A stretch of 64,000 nucleotides of DNA from Candidatus Hydrogenedentota bacterium. GTDB taxonomy: Bacteria > Hydrogenedentota > Hydrogenedentia > Hydrogenedentales > SLHB01. Within the stretch, counting starts at the first letter, position 1. Every line of letters starts with the position of its first letter. The notes beneath the pieces are model-generated. The model ran no database searches. It was not told the origin of the DNA and saw only the letters and a list, made by a program, of their open reading frames with translations. The stretch covers positions 186,001 through 250,000 of the forward strand of contig JAKPDK010000184.1 in NCBI GenBank assembly GCA_029552745.1. The letters run 5' to 3'. The position numbers and the translations under genes were made by a program. Shown piece after piece: positions 38,067 through 46,923 of the stretch.

Positions 38067-38090
38067 CCGGCGATAAATCGTCGGTTTTTT
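38067..38090 (+). terminator. Intrinsic terminator after the zinc-ribbon gene
   Basis: CCGGCGA (38067-38073) pairs with TCGTCGG (38078-38084) with one G:T pair and a TAAA loop, followed by TTTTTT. Confidence 0.8.
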
Positions 38091-38094
38091 GTAT

Positions 38095-38907
38095 TTACTG
38101 CTGGGGAGTTTGGGACTCTTGCGACCCCGCGGGCGTAACGGTTTCTGTTTGCCCAGGTGCCGCCTGAGAAGAGTCCGAGGGCGCAGCGGGTTGGGCTGGT
38201 GGAGGAGTCGTTTTCGCCAACACTACAGCGCCCCCACGCTCATAGACTACCCGCAAGTAATCAAAAGATGAAGTGAGCGATTCCAATACCGCGGCAGCGG
38301 TTGTGCCGGGCTTCGACTCGAAGGTCCATGCGCGTTGTGCTTCGGGAAAGGCGCGTATAGATTCATCAATCGTAATCGATGCCTGCGCCCTTCGTCCTAC
38401 TTCTTCCAAAATGGTAATGAAATCTTGCTGTTCGTACTTGAGAGGAGGATCGGAAATATCCTTAAGAAACTGAGAAGGCATTTCGTGTCCCGGCAATAGG
38501 AGGGGTTCATTTTTCGCTGAAGCGGCTTGTGCAGGTTTCTTTTCACCCCGTGCCGGATTATAATCGTCATATTCGACCGATTCGACCTGCCGGCGCGGTA
38601 TACGCATTGTAACACTACCTTCCACCACCTCCACTTCGTAATAGGTGGGCGTCTCTCGAACAATCTGCAATCCTTCCAAGACACCCCCGGATTTCAAAAC
38701 GATTTTGTCACCTTTGGGGTTGTCCTTTTCGCTTGTGGATGGAGCCGCGGGCGCACTGTTTTCTTGAGAGGTCCCGGCCGGCTCCGAAACGGCAGTGCCT
38801 TCAGGTTTCTGATCCGAAGCTGCATTCGGCGACGCTGCCTGCTCCTGAGAAAACCCAACCAGACATACCCCTAGCACACAAACAACAAGGAGAAATGACC
38901 GTGACAT
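38095..38907 (-). CDS. Exported protein with secretin/TonB-short-N-terminal-like domain (270 aa)
   Basis: A signal peptide is visible (FLLVVCVLGVCLVGFSQEQ). Residues 22-65 are Ser/Ala/Pro/Glu-rich and disordered. A small beta domain (DKIVLKSGGVLEGLQIVRE) contains RIPRRQVESVEYDDY, common in exported proteins of planctomycete-like bacteria. Residues about 160-235 (FITILEEVGRRAQASITIDE, AWTFESKPGTTAAAVLESL) resemble STN/secretin N1-type domains. The tail is again Pro/Gln-rich. There is no pore domain, so it is not a secretin; it could be a periplasmic accessory. GGAAGGAG precedes the ATG. Confidence 0.72.
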   Translation of the reverse strand: MSRSFLLVVCVLGVCLVGFSQEQAASPNAASDQKPEGTAVSEPAGTSQENSAPAAPSTSEKDNPKGDKIVLKSGGVLEGLQIVRETPTYYEVEVVEGSVTMRIPRRQVESVEYDDYNPARGEKKPAQAASAKNEPLLLPGHEMPSQFLKDISDPPLKYEQQDFITILEEVGRRAQASITIDESIRAFPEAQRAWTFESKPGTTAAAVLESLTSSFDYLRVVYERGGAVVLAKTTPPPAQPAAPSDSSQAAPGQTETVTPAGSQESQTPQQ

Positions 38908-39217
38908 ACTAAGAACTCCTTCCCAGTTTTGAGTCCGGGCTGTCCATCACGCCGTTCACAACTGCCCCCGTCTCGATTCTACTTCATTCTAGAAGCGAAA
39001 ACACACTAAGTCAAGACAATGATAATGACCTCCCTCTGTCCCGGCAGTCCAATAATCGAACTGCGTTTTCTTTTCCGTCCCAGGCGTAGGTGATCATACT
39101 GGAAACCCGAAAGACCAAATTATCGTTGGGTCTAAAACATACCAAGATGCTCAGAGACTCACAGTAGGAAGGGTCGCCTGTGCTATACTGTAAAAAACGT
39201 CAGGATGAAAACGGAAT
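38908..39217. other. Intergenic region upstream of the response regulator
   Basis: No gene seen in 310 bases between divergent genes. An extended -10 (TGCTATACT, hexamer 39184-39189) lies 28 bases before the response-regulator ATG; no -35 is visible at the expected place. Nothing else recognised. Confidence 0.4.
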
Positions 39218-39592
39218 ATGGCCTCAATTTTGATTGCCTCAGATGACACGGCGTGGGCAGATCAGGTTGCACATTGCGTCGAAGCAGAAGGGTATGAGCC
39301 GGCATGCGTGACAAATGGACTGGAGGCGTGTGAGCAAGCAGCTGGGTCGCCTCCTGCTTTAGCATTCCTAGACGTCAATTTGCCTGTTTACGACGGATTC
39401 GAAACATGCCGGCTCCTACGTGCTGAACCTGGCGTGCCGGCAGCTACCCCTATCTTTCTGGTAGGCAATATACGTCCCGCCGCAAAACAACTGGAAAACG
39501 TGGGAGCTACCGGCTATCTTTCCAAAACACTCGATGTCGTCGCTCTCCGCGACTTGCTTATAGAACACTTACAAGGTTACAGAAACAGATAA
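39218..39592 (+). CDS. Stand-alone response-regulator receiver protein
   Basis: 124 residues, a CheY-like receiver without output domain. Phosphoacceptor D52 (LAFLDVNLPVYDGFE), acid pocket D9 and D10, and the conserved Lys K103 (GYLSKT) are present. The usual Thr/Ser switch residue after the fourth strand is missing: PIFLVGNIR has Val/Gly there. Signal output may therefore differ from CheY. No histidine kinase is adjacent. Confidence 0.9.
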   Translation: MASILIASDDTAWADQVAHCVEAEGYEPACVTNGLEACEQAAGSPPALAFLDVNLPVYDGFETCRLLRAEPGVPAATPIFLVGNIRPAAKQLENVGATGYLSKTLDVVALRDLLIEHLQGYRNR

Positions 39593-39609
39593 GACAACGT
39601 GTTCTGCCT

Positions 39610-40671
39610 CTACTTGATTAGGATTTCTTTGTTTTTCCGGGACGATTCGTAGATGGCGTCGATGATTTTCTGAATCTGTAACGATTCCTCCGGCTTCACT
39701 CTTACGGGCAAGTTTTTCTCGATACATTCCGTAAAGTGTCGGATTTCGCCCCGATGTCCCTCTAGAGTTGGGAGCCAATCAAAACGTGTCGATGTTAGGG
39801 CGTTCTTTTCATAGCCATATACACCCAACGGATTGGTCGAAAGACCTGCTTTATCCCCCAAAATACTCACCTCGTTGCGTTCCTCAGGGATATTGGCAGC
39901 CCACGAGGCCTCGACTCTCATGGTGATATCATTTTCGCAACGAACCAGGGCAATTGCATAGTCTTCCACGTCAAATTCTTTCGGAGGATAGGGCTCTCCC
40001 CAACTTCCATTAACCAAATCCTTCCGGTCACCAAACATGCGATAGACCTTGCCCATGACGGCTTTGGGCTTCGGAAAACCCATCAGCCACATGCAAAGGT
40101 CCATCATGTGCACACCGATATCAATCAACGGACCACCCAAAGACTCTTTACGGATATGGAATTTGCCCCAGCCGGGGATGCCGCGACGGCGTAGCCAAAC
40201 AGCAGAAGCGGTGTAAATCTGACCCAACGTGCCGCGTTCCACGACGTCCTTGAGCTTTTCGTGAGGCGCTTCAAAACGCATGTGCTGCGCTACCATTAAT
40301 TTCTTGCGAGATTTATGCGCTGCTTGAATCATGGCTTGGGATTCTTTGGCGTTCATTGCCATGGGTTTTTCTACCAAAACATGAGCCCCCGCCTTCAGCG
40401 CATCGACCGTCATAGGACAATGCCACCGATTGTGAGTACATATATCTATGATGTCATACTGGTCTTCCCGCAACATCTTCTTGTAGTCGGTGTAACCTTT
40501 CCGTGCGCCGAATCGCTCTTGTCCTACAGCAACCCGACTCTTGATGAGGTCGCAGACACCCACAAGTTCGACGCGCCCCTCATTCTCGAGCTCCTGCCAA
40601 TAAGGCAGATGACAAGCCACTGCAATACCACCGACGCCAATCACTCCTACTCGCAACTTCTTACTCGCCAT
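39610..40671 (-). CDS. Gfo/Idh/MocA family oxidoreductase
   Basis: 353 residues. N-terminal Rossmann fold VGVIGVGGIAVACHLPYW, the EKP motif (HVLVEKPMAMN) near residue 100, and the C-terminal beta-sheet domain with LGGPLIDIGVHMMDLCMWL. Family enzymes oxidise or reduce sugars, inositols or their derivatives with NAD(P). GGAGAAGGAG lies upstream of the ATG. The DUF4091 glycosidase-like gene lies 52 bases upstream on the same strand, so the pair may be an operon for a sugar pathway. Confidence 0.93.
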   Translation of the reverse strand: MASKKLRVGVIGVGGIAVACHLPYWQELENEGRVELVGVCDLIKSRVAVGQERFGARKGYTDYKKMLREDQYDIIDICTHNRWHCPMTVDALKAGAHVLVEKPMAMNAKESQAMIQAAHKSRKKLMVAQHMRFEAPHEKLKDVVERGTLGQIYTASAVWLRRRGIPGWGKFHIRKESLGGPLIDIGVHMMDLCMWLMGFPKPKAVMGKVYRMFGDRKDLVNGSWGEPYPPKEFDVEDYAIALVRCENDITMRVEASWAANIPEERNEVSILGDKAGLSTNPLGVYGYEKNALTSTRFDWLPTLEGHRGEIRHFTECIEKNLPVRVKPEESLQIQKIIDAIYESSRKNKEILIK

Positions 40672-40723
40672 GACAAAATGCTCCTTCTCCTTTTTTGTTG
40701 TGCGTTGTGACCCTTGAAATCAA

Positions 40724-42853
40724 TTATCGATTAAACGTTTCTTCGCTCTTCTTCGCTCTTATTTTCGCGAGAGCCCGCCCAATTCCTATACGAACCGTTT
40801 CGATCTCCTTCGCCAGTTGATCAAGGGTCTCAACCCTCTGATCGTACGCAAAGGTACGCGGCGACGCAACCCAGTCGTGCACCTGCGGTGTGGTTTGCAT
40901 GACGACATTCCCCGACCGTGGATAAACTGGTCGAAAGTCCGGGCGAGTTTTGCCCTGCTTGTCGCGAGGAATTAGACAAAGATACTCGTAATCTTCCATG
41001 CCGTCACGTAACCGTTCACAACGAATGGAAGACAGAAGACTACCCTTACCGGGGTAAAATAAGAATCCATCGCCCGTTGCCGCATCACGCCAAACCAGGG
41101 GAGGCGAATCAACCGGCTTTCTCCATTCTTTTGGACAGCTGTTGGCGGAACCCAAGACGACACCTGTCGCACCATGACCAAAACAAACCCACGGTACCAC
41201 GCGGGCTTCTATCGGATGGGCATCGACTGCAAGCGATGGAAAGTCGCCAGGCACGATTTCCAGCCATGTCTCTGTGGGCTTTATCCGAGCTAACGTCGCG
41301 GGGTCGGGCGCCACGCCGAACTCCAGCTCGGTGATGCCCACAGGGACGTCATGCGCGGCTTGTTGCAGTTCAAATCGAATCGCTCGAAATGTCTTGACCA
41401 TTTTGAACGTCCCTTCGGAATAACTCGCATCGTAAGGACCTAGCGGACGATAATGACGCCAAGAAACAGACGCGTCACCAAATAGACTCCCATCGACGGA
41501 GGTCCGAACCTTTAACAGATCGGCATCTCTTCCTGGCACCCAACCTATGACAAAGCGATCTGTTTGAATGGGTTCCGTGAAAGAAACCTGAAGCCATTCC
41601 GGATGGTTCGGTTCCGGCACGCGTCCAGAAATCCACCCGGTGAATAGACACCCGTCATAGGCGTCTTGGGGCAGTGTCTCGTAGCCACCCACCTCCTCAA
41701 AGACGCCGCACGAAGAGGCGCTCACCTGCTCAGCAGGAAAAGGCAACTCGGCAGATAACGAAATACCTTCACGAAGTCTTTGCCAAGCGATCGGATGATA
41801 GGCTCTCAGGGGCATAGCCCAGATCTCAGCATAACGCTCAAAAAACGGATGGGGAGGGCCAATGTACAACCTTTTGATACGCGGGTCTGCCCGCCCCGCA
41901 CGAAAATAGGCATCCCGCAGTGTCTGCCATTTGGGACGTTCCGGAAGGGCGCCGCCAATCACGTACGCGGAGTCAAGAAAACGACGTTCCGCAAGCCAAT
42001 TCCCCATCTCATGGAGATAAGACTGCAAAGGATCTTGTTGTAGGGGGTCATGAGGTTGGGGAATAGCCGCACAACCTGAAGAAACATCGGACAGCTCAAT
42101 CGCACTCGGACTTAGTGCATTTAGCAGATACCCCAGATGTTCCCGAATGTTCTCTGTTTTTGACGTTAGGAGACGGTCAGGTTCACTCCGTCCAAATGAA
42201 GGATCCAGTTGAACAATCGCCGGAGCCAGTCGCGTATATTGGAAAGAGTCGTAAAACGGTCGCCACGCCTCCAGATCGTCTCCTTGAATACCATATAAGG
42301 AACGCAAGACATCACGATGGAGCACAATGCGAGTTTTCAACGACGGTCGCTGAGGAATCTCAAAATCAAAGACTTCCAAGGTGACTTTTATATCCCATTT
42401 TCGGCTAGAACCCGCGGCGACAGTCAGTACCCCTGACTTGATACCCGCTTTTGCAGTTGACGGCACGTGATAAGTGACCCATAACGAGGCTGTGGTATCA
42501 GAAGCGACAGTGAATGGTACGGCAGGCAACAACGGATCCGGAACTTCTCCGACGCGACAGAAAGCGCGAGGCGACGACTGCCCTATTTGAAGATACCCCA
42601 CGCGCCGTATCGTCGGCACGTCAATGTCTTCATCCAGCGGTGTTGCATGCACCACTATATTTTCAAGCGACTTTGACAAAGGTCGAATACAAATTTGAAA
42701 CGATTCTTGTTCGCCCCGTGCCGCATATAATCGAATTTCTGCCTTCGCCCTTGGTGAAGGCATTCTATCTGGAAAAACATCGATGAGGCTGGATTCCGTC
42801 CAGACAACAGGAGCGCCATACATAACGCAAAGAAAGAGAGCCGTTGCAATCAT
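40724..42853 (-). CDS. DUF4091 glycoside-hydrolase-like protein with discoidin-like module
   Basis: About 709 residues from the ATG at 42853; an earlier ATG at 42913 adds 20 residues without signal-peptide character, while the later start gives MIATALFLCVMYGAPV. An N-terminal beta-sandwich (DTTASLWVTYHVPSTAKAG) leads into a barrel-like region, a discoidin/F5-8-like module at about 430-550 (WLQVSFTEPIQTDRFVIGWV), and the C-terminal DUF4091 domain (GFLFYPGKG...RCERLRDGMEDYEYL). DUF4091 proteins are glycoside-hydrolase-like and abundant in polysaccharide degraders. Active-site acids cannot be assigned confidently. Confidence 0.85.
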   Translation of the reverse strand: MIATALFLCVMYGAPVVWTESSLIDVFPDRMPSPRAKAEIRLYAARGEQESFQICIRPLSKSLENIVVHATPLDEDIDVPTIRRVGYLQIGQSSPRAFCRVGEVPDPLLPAVPFTVASDTTASLWVTYHVPSTAKAGIKSGVLTVAAGSSRKWDIKVTLEVFDFEIPQRPSLKTRIVLHRDVLRSLYGIQGDDLEAWRPFYDSFQYTRLAPAIVQLDPSFGRSEPDRLLTSKTENIREHLGYLLNALSPSAIELSDVSSGCAAIPQPHDPLQQDPLQSYLHEMGNWLAERRFLDSAYVIGGALPERPKWQTLRDAYFRAGRADPRIKRLYIGPPHPFFERYAEIWAMPLRAYHPIAWQRLREGISLSAELPFPAEQVSASSCGVFEEVGGYETLPQDAYDGCLFTGWISGRVPEPNHPEWLQVSFTEPIQTDRFVIGWVPGRDADLLKVRTSVDGSLFGDASVSWRHYRPLGPYDASYSEGTFKMVKTFRAIRFELQQAAHDVPVGITELEFGVAPDPATLARIKPTETWLEIVPGDFPSLAVDAHPIEARVVPWVCFGHGATGVVLGSANSCPKEWRKPVDSPPLVWRDAATGDGFLFYPGKGSLLSSIRCERLRDGMEDYEYLCLIPRDKQGKTRPDFRPVYPRSGNVVMQTTPQVHDWVASPRTFAYDQRVETLDQLAKEIETVRIGIGRALAKIRAKKSEETFNR

Positions 42854-43049
42854 GTCTTTATTATCCGTTGCGCCACGAACCCTCGCAACCTTAATGAGCT
42901 CAGCCCCAGACATTTTGTATCGTCCAAAGAAAAATCATCACCGTCTCCTGCCTCCTTTTCACGAATTCGTTCGGACGTGATACAATTTGAAAGAATCGGA
43001 ATACTTTATTGGATAGCTTGGTCTTGAAAGAAGGAGCATAAAATCTTTT

Positions 43050-44483
43050 ATGGCGTCGACTATCTCCGTCGCGATGATCATCAAAAACGAAGCCCATAAC
43101 CTCCGAGAATGTCTGGAAAACATCCGCGGTCTCGCCGACGAAATCTGCATTGTAGACACGGGTTCCACAGACGATTCTTTAGCAATAGCCCGAGAATTTA
43201 AAGTAAAAACAAGCGTCTTTATTTGGTGTGATGATTTCTCCGCCGCCCGAAACGAATCGCTGCGCTTATGCACGAAAGACTGGATCTTTATCTTTGACGC
43301 GGACGAACGAATAGACCCCAAGGACATTCAACAAATCCGGGCGTTATGCTCAGGACCGCGAAATGTGTGCTATTGGTTGCCCATTCGGAATTACACCAAC
43401 ACCACCTCCGTCAGCGAGTTCACGGCATGTACGCCAAATGACCCCCACGCGCGCGGCTTCCTGGGTTGGTACCCTACCCAGCGCGTTCGGCTTTTCCCAA
43501 ACGGATTAGGAGCGCGGTTTGAAGGTAAAGTACACGAACTGATCGCGCCATCCTTGGAAAGGCTAGGAATCAAAACACGTGAATGCCCTGTCATAGTCCA
43601 CCACTATCCCTTGCTCAAACCCACCGAAGACCACATAAAAGATAAACAGGAATTATATTTGCGGCTGGGTCATGAAAAGATAAAACAGGATCCCACGGAT
43701 GCAAAGGCATTCGCAGAACTGGGAAACCAATACGCGGAGGTGCGTGACTATGAAAAGGCTGCTGCTGCCTACCGCGAAGCGCTGAAAAGAAATCCCAGTG
43801 ACCCCGAAAATCTCAAAAACTTGGGTGCTGTCCTCCATCTCATCGGAAGAAATGATGAAGCCAAACAAGCATTGAAATTGGCATTGGAGTTCGATCCCAC
43901 GCTGGCGGATGCCTATCGAAATCTTGGCGTGGTATTTGCCGCCGAGAAAGAGTGGCAAGCCGCCCTGGAATGTTTTCAGGAAGCCATGAAGTTCCGCCCC
44001 GATTGGATAGAAGGACACCGATTTGTTGCCGTGGCGTTGGAAGGACAGGGTAAGTTCATCGAAGCCGCCGCGGAAGCCGAAAAGGCTTTTTTGGCAATGC
44101 CCACCTCGTTGGATTGTCTGCGCCTTTATATCCATCTGATGCTGCGCCTGGAACGACGGACAGAGGCGCGAAAAAAAATCCTGGGCGTGATCCAATCGGG
44201 ACTGGACACACCGGACCTCCGAAATGCCCTGGGAGAAATGTGTTTTTATGACAACCTGTTCGACGAATCCAAAGATCATTTTCGTAGAGCATGCGAAATG
44301 GGGTACGCCTCCGCTTATAACAACCTGGGCGTTGTCCACTTCCGCCTTCGCGAATATGGCGAGGCAAAGAAGGCCTTTGAGCGCTGTCTGGAGCTGGAAC
44401 CTAACCACCGAGGCGCTCAGCGTAACCTGGAAAAGGTCCTCTCTCTAGAACATCCTGAAACGCCTCCGCCGACACAAGGCTAA
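43050..44483 (+). CDS. Family 2 glycosyltransferase fused to TPR repeats
   Basis: 477 residues. GT2 domain: AMIIKNEAHNLRECLENIRG, IVDTGSTDDSL, and the metal-binding FIFDADERI. From about residue 210, at least six TPR units follow (AFAELGNQYAEVRDYEKAAA, NLKNLGAVLHLIGRNDEAKQ, AYRNLGVVFAAEKEWQAALE, AYNNLGVVHFRLREYGEAKK). The gene ends directly against the flagellin promoter, and its stop codon is part of that promoter. GT-TPR proteins next to flagellin often glycosylate flagellin; that role is inference. GGAG lies 13 bases from the ATG, a long spacing. Confidence 0.9.
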   Translation: MASTISVAMIIKNEAHNLRECLENIRGLADEICIVDTGSTDDSLAIAREFKVKTSVFIWCDDFSAARNESLRLCTKDWIFIFDADERIDPKDIQQIRALCSGPRNVCYWLPIRNYTNTTSVSEFTACTPNDPHARGFLGWYPTQRVRLFPNGLGARFEGKVHELIAPSLERLGIKTRECPVIVHHYPLLKPTEDHIKDKQELYLRLGHEKIKQDPTDAKAFAELGNQYAEVRDYEKAAAAYREALKRNPSDPENLKNLGAVLHLIGRNDEAKQALKLALEFDPTLADAYRNLGVVFAAEKEWQAALECFQEAMKFRPDWIEGHRFVAVALEGQGKFIEAAAEAEKAFLAMPTSLDCLRLYIHLMLRLERRTEARKKILGVIQSGLDTPDLRNALGEMCFYDNLFDESKDHFRRACEMGYASAYNNLGVVHFRLREYGEAKKAFERCLELEPNHRGAQRNLEKVLSLEHPETPPPTQG

Positions 44484-44507
44484 AGTTTCTCAAGTTTCGG
44501 CCGATAA
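44481..44507 (+). promoter_or_regulatory. Sigma-28 (FliA) promoter of flagellin
   Basis: TAAA (44481-44484), exactly 15 bases, GCCGATAA (44500-44507): a perfect match to the bacterial sigma-28 consensus. The TAA of the -35 is also the stop codon of the upstream glycosyltransferase. Transcription would begin near 44515, about 75 bases before the flagellin GTG. Confidence 0.93.
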
Positions 44508-44589
44508 TGTGTGTGGGGTTGAGAATAGAAGACAAGCCCCGAACCAATGCAAGGATGCAAAGGTCAAGGCGATCAAGGAGGATAAAGCC

Positions 44590-45411
44590 GTGGGTCTTCG
44601 AATTAACACCAATGTCGCCGCGCTCAACGCAGCCCGAATTCTCAGAAATTCCACCATCGACCTCAACAAAAGCCTCGAACGTCTCGCGACAGGACTCCGA
44701 ATCAACCGCGCCGCAGATGACGCTGCGGGCTTGGCCATTTCGGAGTCATTTCGAGCAATCATTCGAGGAGCACAAGTCTGCCAAAGAAATTCACAAGATG
44801 GTATCAGTCTCATGCAGACTGCAGAAGGTGCCCTTCAAGAGACTACCAACATGATCCAGCGTATCCGTGAGCTTGCTGTCCAAGCGGCAAACGGCACGCA
44901 AAGTGACGAAAACCGGGCTGCTCTCAACGCCGAAGTGCTTCAATTACTGGAACAGATTGACAATATCGCTTGGCAGACAGAGTTCAACGGCGTTTTCGTC
45001 TTGAGCACGACACAGACGATCACGCTACAGAACGGCGTACACGCGGGTCAGGCTCTCTCCATTGCAGTGGCAGGCGCCAGCACAAGACAACTCGGCATCA
45101 GCAATGTGTCTGTGTCCACAATGACACTTGCTGTCTCCGCATTAAGCACACTTGACATTGCATTGCGTAGCGTAACTACGTTACGAAGTGCGTTCGGTGC
45201 ATACCAGAACCGTCTGGAATTCACCATCAATACGTTGGCAATTCAAGAGGAAAACATGTCGGCGTCCGACAGCGCGTTGCGCGATGCCGATATCGCCCGC
45301 GAGACCATTCGCTTCACCCGCAACCAGATCCTGGTGAGCGCGGGCACGTCGGTCTTGGCGCAGTCAAACGTCATTCCGCAGACCGCCCTGCAATTATTAG
45401 GAGGCAGATAA
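44590..45411 (+). CDS. fliC: Flagellin
   Basis: 273 residues, short for the family. It starts at GTG 44590 (protein GLRINTNVAALNAARIL), eight bases after a perfect AGGAGG; the upstream open frame is promoter and leader. The N-terminal D0/D1 part (SLERLATGLRINRAADDAAG, RIRELAVQAANGTQSDENRA) and C-terminal D1/D0 part (NRLEFTINTLAIQEENMSASD, ARETIRFTRNQILVSAGTSV) are complete. Only about 80 residues, Ser/Thr-rich, lie between, so surface domains D2/D3 are almost absent; those Ser/Thr are potential glycan sites. Polymerises into the filament after type III export. Confidence 0.96.
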   Translation: MGLRINTNVAALNAARILRNSTIDLNKSLERLATGLRINRAADDAAGLAISESFRAIIRGAQVCQRNSQDGISLMQTAEGALQETTNMIQRIRELAVQAANGTQSDENRAALNAEVLQLLEQIDNIAWQTEFNGVFVLSTTQTITLQNGVHAGQALSIAVAGASTRQLGISNVSVSTMTLAVSALSTLDIALRSVTTLRSAFGAYQNRLEFTINTLAIQEENMSASDSALRDADIARETIRFTRNQILVSAGTSVLAQSNVIPQTALQLLGGR

Positions 45412-45470
45412 AGCCCGCGGGCGAGCGGTGACGTAAATAGAATCTAAGCAAAAAATATCCCATCTCAAAG

Positions 45471-45505
45471 ACCACCGGCAGTAAAATGCCGGTGGTTGCG
45501 TTTTT
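45471..45505 (+). terminator. Intrinsic terminator after flagellin
   Basis: ACCACCGGCA (45471-45480) pairs exactly with TGCCGGTGGT (45487-45496), loop of six, then TGCGTTTTT. Confidence 0.9.
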
Positions 45506-45659
45506 ACACAGACTTTGCCCCCACTTTGCCGACTTCCCATCTGCTGTCCAAAAAAATCATAGAAAACTCAAGAGAAAAGCAAAAGTCTTTTGATGCCCTC
45601 CTCGGATAAATTACAGCACCAGAAGGCAACAATCCTGGCTCATGAAAGGGAGAAAAAGC

Positions 45660-46040
45660 ATGGAACAGAAAAACAAATCACGCGCCGAAAGGCATAAAGT
45701 TCTATTGCCGAACGAAATGTTGCAGGCGATTCGCAACGAGGACAGTGCATGGTATGAAAACGCCGATGAAATCGAACGGGGTCTCCAGTGGGGTAAAGAG
45801 AAGAAAAGACTTTTAGCGTGGGTGCGAAAAGAGATGCAGCGTCGTCTCACGAAGAAAGAGAGACGCTACTTGGAACTGTACTTCTTTGAGGGGCTGAGTT
45901 ACCGCAAGGCAGCAGAACGAACCAAGACAGAACCTTCATCAGTCTTGCGCGGTATACGCCGAGCAATCAAGAAGCTACGGGTTTCCGCCAAGGAAAATAA
46001 CATGGTCATAAGGCGTCCCTTTCACAAACCAAAACCGTAG
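45660..46040 (+). CDS. Small helix-turn-helix protein resembling sigma-70 region 4
   Basis: 126 residues from the ATG at 45660 (GGGAG seven bases before; another ATG at 45642 has no site). The middle has LTKKERRYLELYFFEGLSYR followed by KAAERTKTEPSSVLRGIRR, a sigma region 4-type helix-turn-helix. The N-terminus is charged and helical, without region 2. It could be a transcription regulator or a stripped sigma-like factor. Very basic C-terminus (VIRRPFHKPKP). No target is known. Confidence 0.78.
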   Translation: MEQKNKSRAERHKVLLPNEMLQAIRNEDSAWYENADEIERGLQWGKEKKRLLAWVRKEMQRRLTKKERRYLELYFFEGLSYRKAAERTKTEPSSVLRGIRRAIKKLRVSAKENNMVIRRPFHKPKP

Positions 46041-46287
46041 TCACCGTAATTGACAACAACGGCTAGAGGGAAAGCAACACTTGAGAGAGGCTTCTTGGTG
46101 TCCATTGATCGTCACCCAGTACCTCAACCCAAGTGACCATCCACTGCCATGATCTTCTTTCTAGAAGCAAGCCAGCTACGCGGCTCACGCGGGTATGCCG
46201 GTACCGGCAAAATCTCCCCTGTAAGGGTGACTCACCGCTACGCCCGAGATCGTGCTTGCCGGGGGACCGCCCCTTTTCTCCCAGTGT

Positions 46288-46628
46288 CCATGTGTTGTCA
46301 TTGCGAGGAACGGCGTCTTCGAGGCGGGGAAACAATTTCCTTCTCTTTTTGTAGAGGCGCCCCCCGTGCTCGCCCTCCCCTGTCCCTTCTGTGCACATCC
46401 CCAGTCTCCCCCCGTAGGGGCGAGCATACCTCGCCCTTTCTTATTTTCTTCCCCGTGTGCTTGGCTGTCATTGCGAGGAGCGAGTCCCCGAGCGACGAAG
46501 CAATCCCCTCAACCGCGTAGCGCTAGAGAGCCCAGGCTAGGTCATCCCCGAACTCACAAGGGGATTGCCACGTCGTGCCTGCCGGCACTCCTCGCAATGA
46601 CAAAGACGAGGGTAACGGACTTATACAG
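46288..46628. repeat. MITE-like composite palindromic repeat, copy 4 (two nested units)
   Basis: A first GTTGTCATTGCGAGGAACGG (near 46294) starts one unit. A second begins CTGTCATTGCGAGGAGCGAG near 46467, followed by GACGAAGCAATCCCCTCAAC, AGAGCCCAGGCTAGG, and the right block GGGGATTGCCACGTCGTGCC ending CTCCTCGCAATGAC. The last 69 bases (46560-46628) are repeated directly at 48565-48633 beyond the RCC1 gene. Confidence 0.7.
46560..46628 (+). repeat. Direct repeat flanking the RCC1 gene, left copy
   Basis: 69 bases, identical in length to 48565-48633 and differing at four positions. The final 30 bases (ending GGTAACGGACTTATACAG) are identical in both. Confidence 0.9.
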
Positions 46629-46923
46629 CCTCTTGACGAACCGTACGTTTTGTCTTATTCTACTTGCTGTTGGACTTGACCCGTTGGTATAGGGACAGTG
46701 CCACAGGCATGTGCGGACGCTGTCACGGTGAACGGAGAGCGGTGGGTAGTATGGATTGCGACACTATGTGACGCAGGGTACGATACAGAAAACGGGAACC
46801 CCTGACATATTGCCCCCATGGACAGTTCTACGCTATCACCCAGCAAAGGCAACGGGCACATTTTAGAAAGTATTTTTGCAAAAAGTGAAAAACGGCATAC
46901 GCCAAGTTGAGGAGGGCAATTCC

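Larger units (their letters stand above)
46041..46923. other. Repeat-rich intergenic region upstream of the RCC1 gene
   Basis: No gene seen in about 880 bases; the many overlapping frames here arise from palindromic repeats. 46288-46628 holds repeat copy 4. A GTAGGGGCGAGCAT...CTCGCCC hairpin lies at about 46413-46436. The final part, 46640-46923, is unique sequence that must hold the promoter and leader of the RCC1 gene; no consensus promoter was found. Confidence 0.5.

Noticed and set aside
46063-46692. Several overlapping frames of 80-146 codons
   Set aside because: They arise from palindromic repeats; their Pro/Arg-rich translations mirror the repeat, not a protein.
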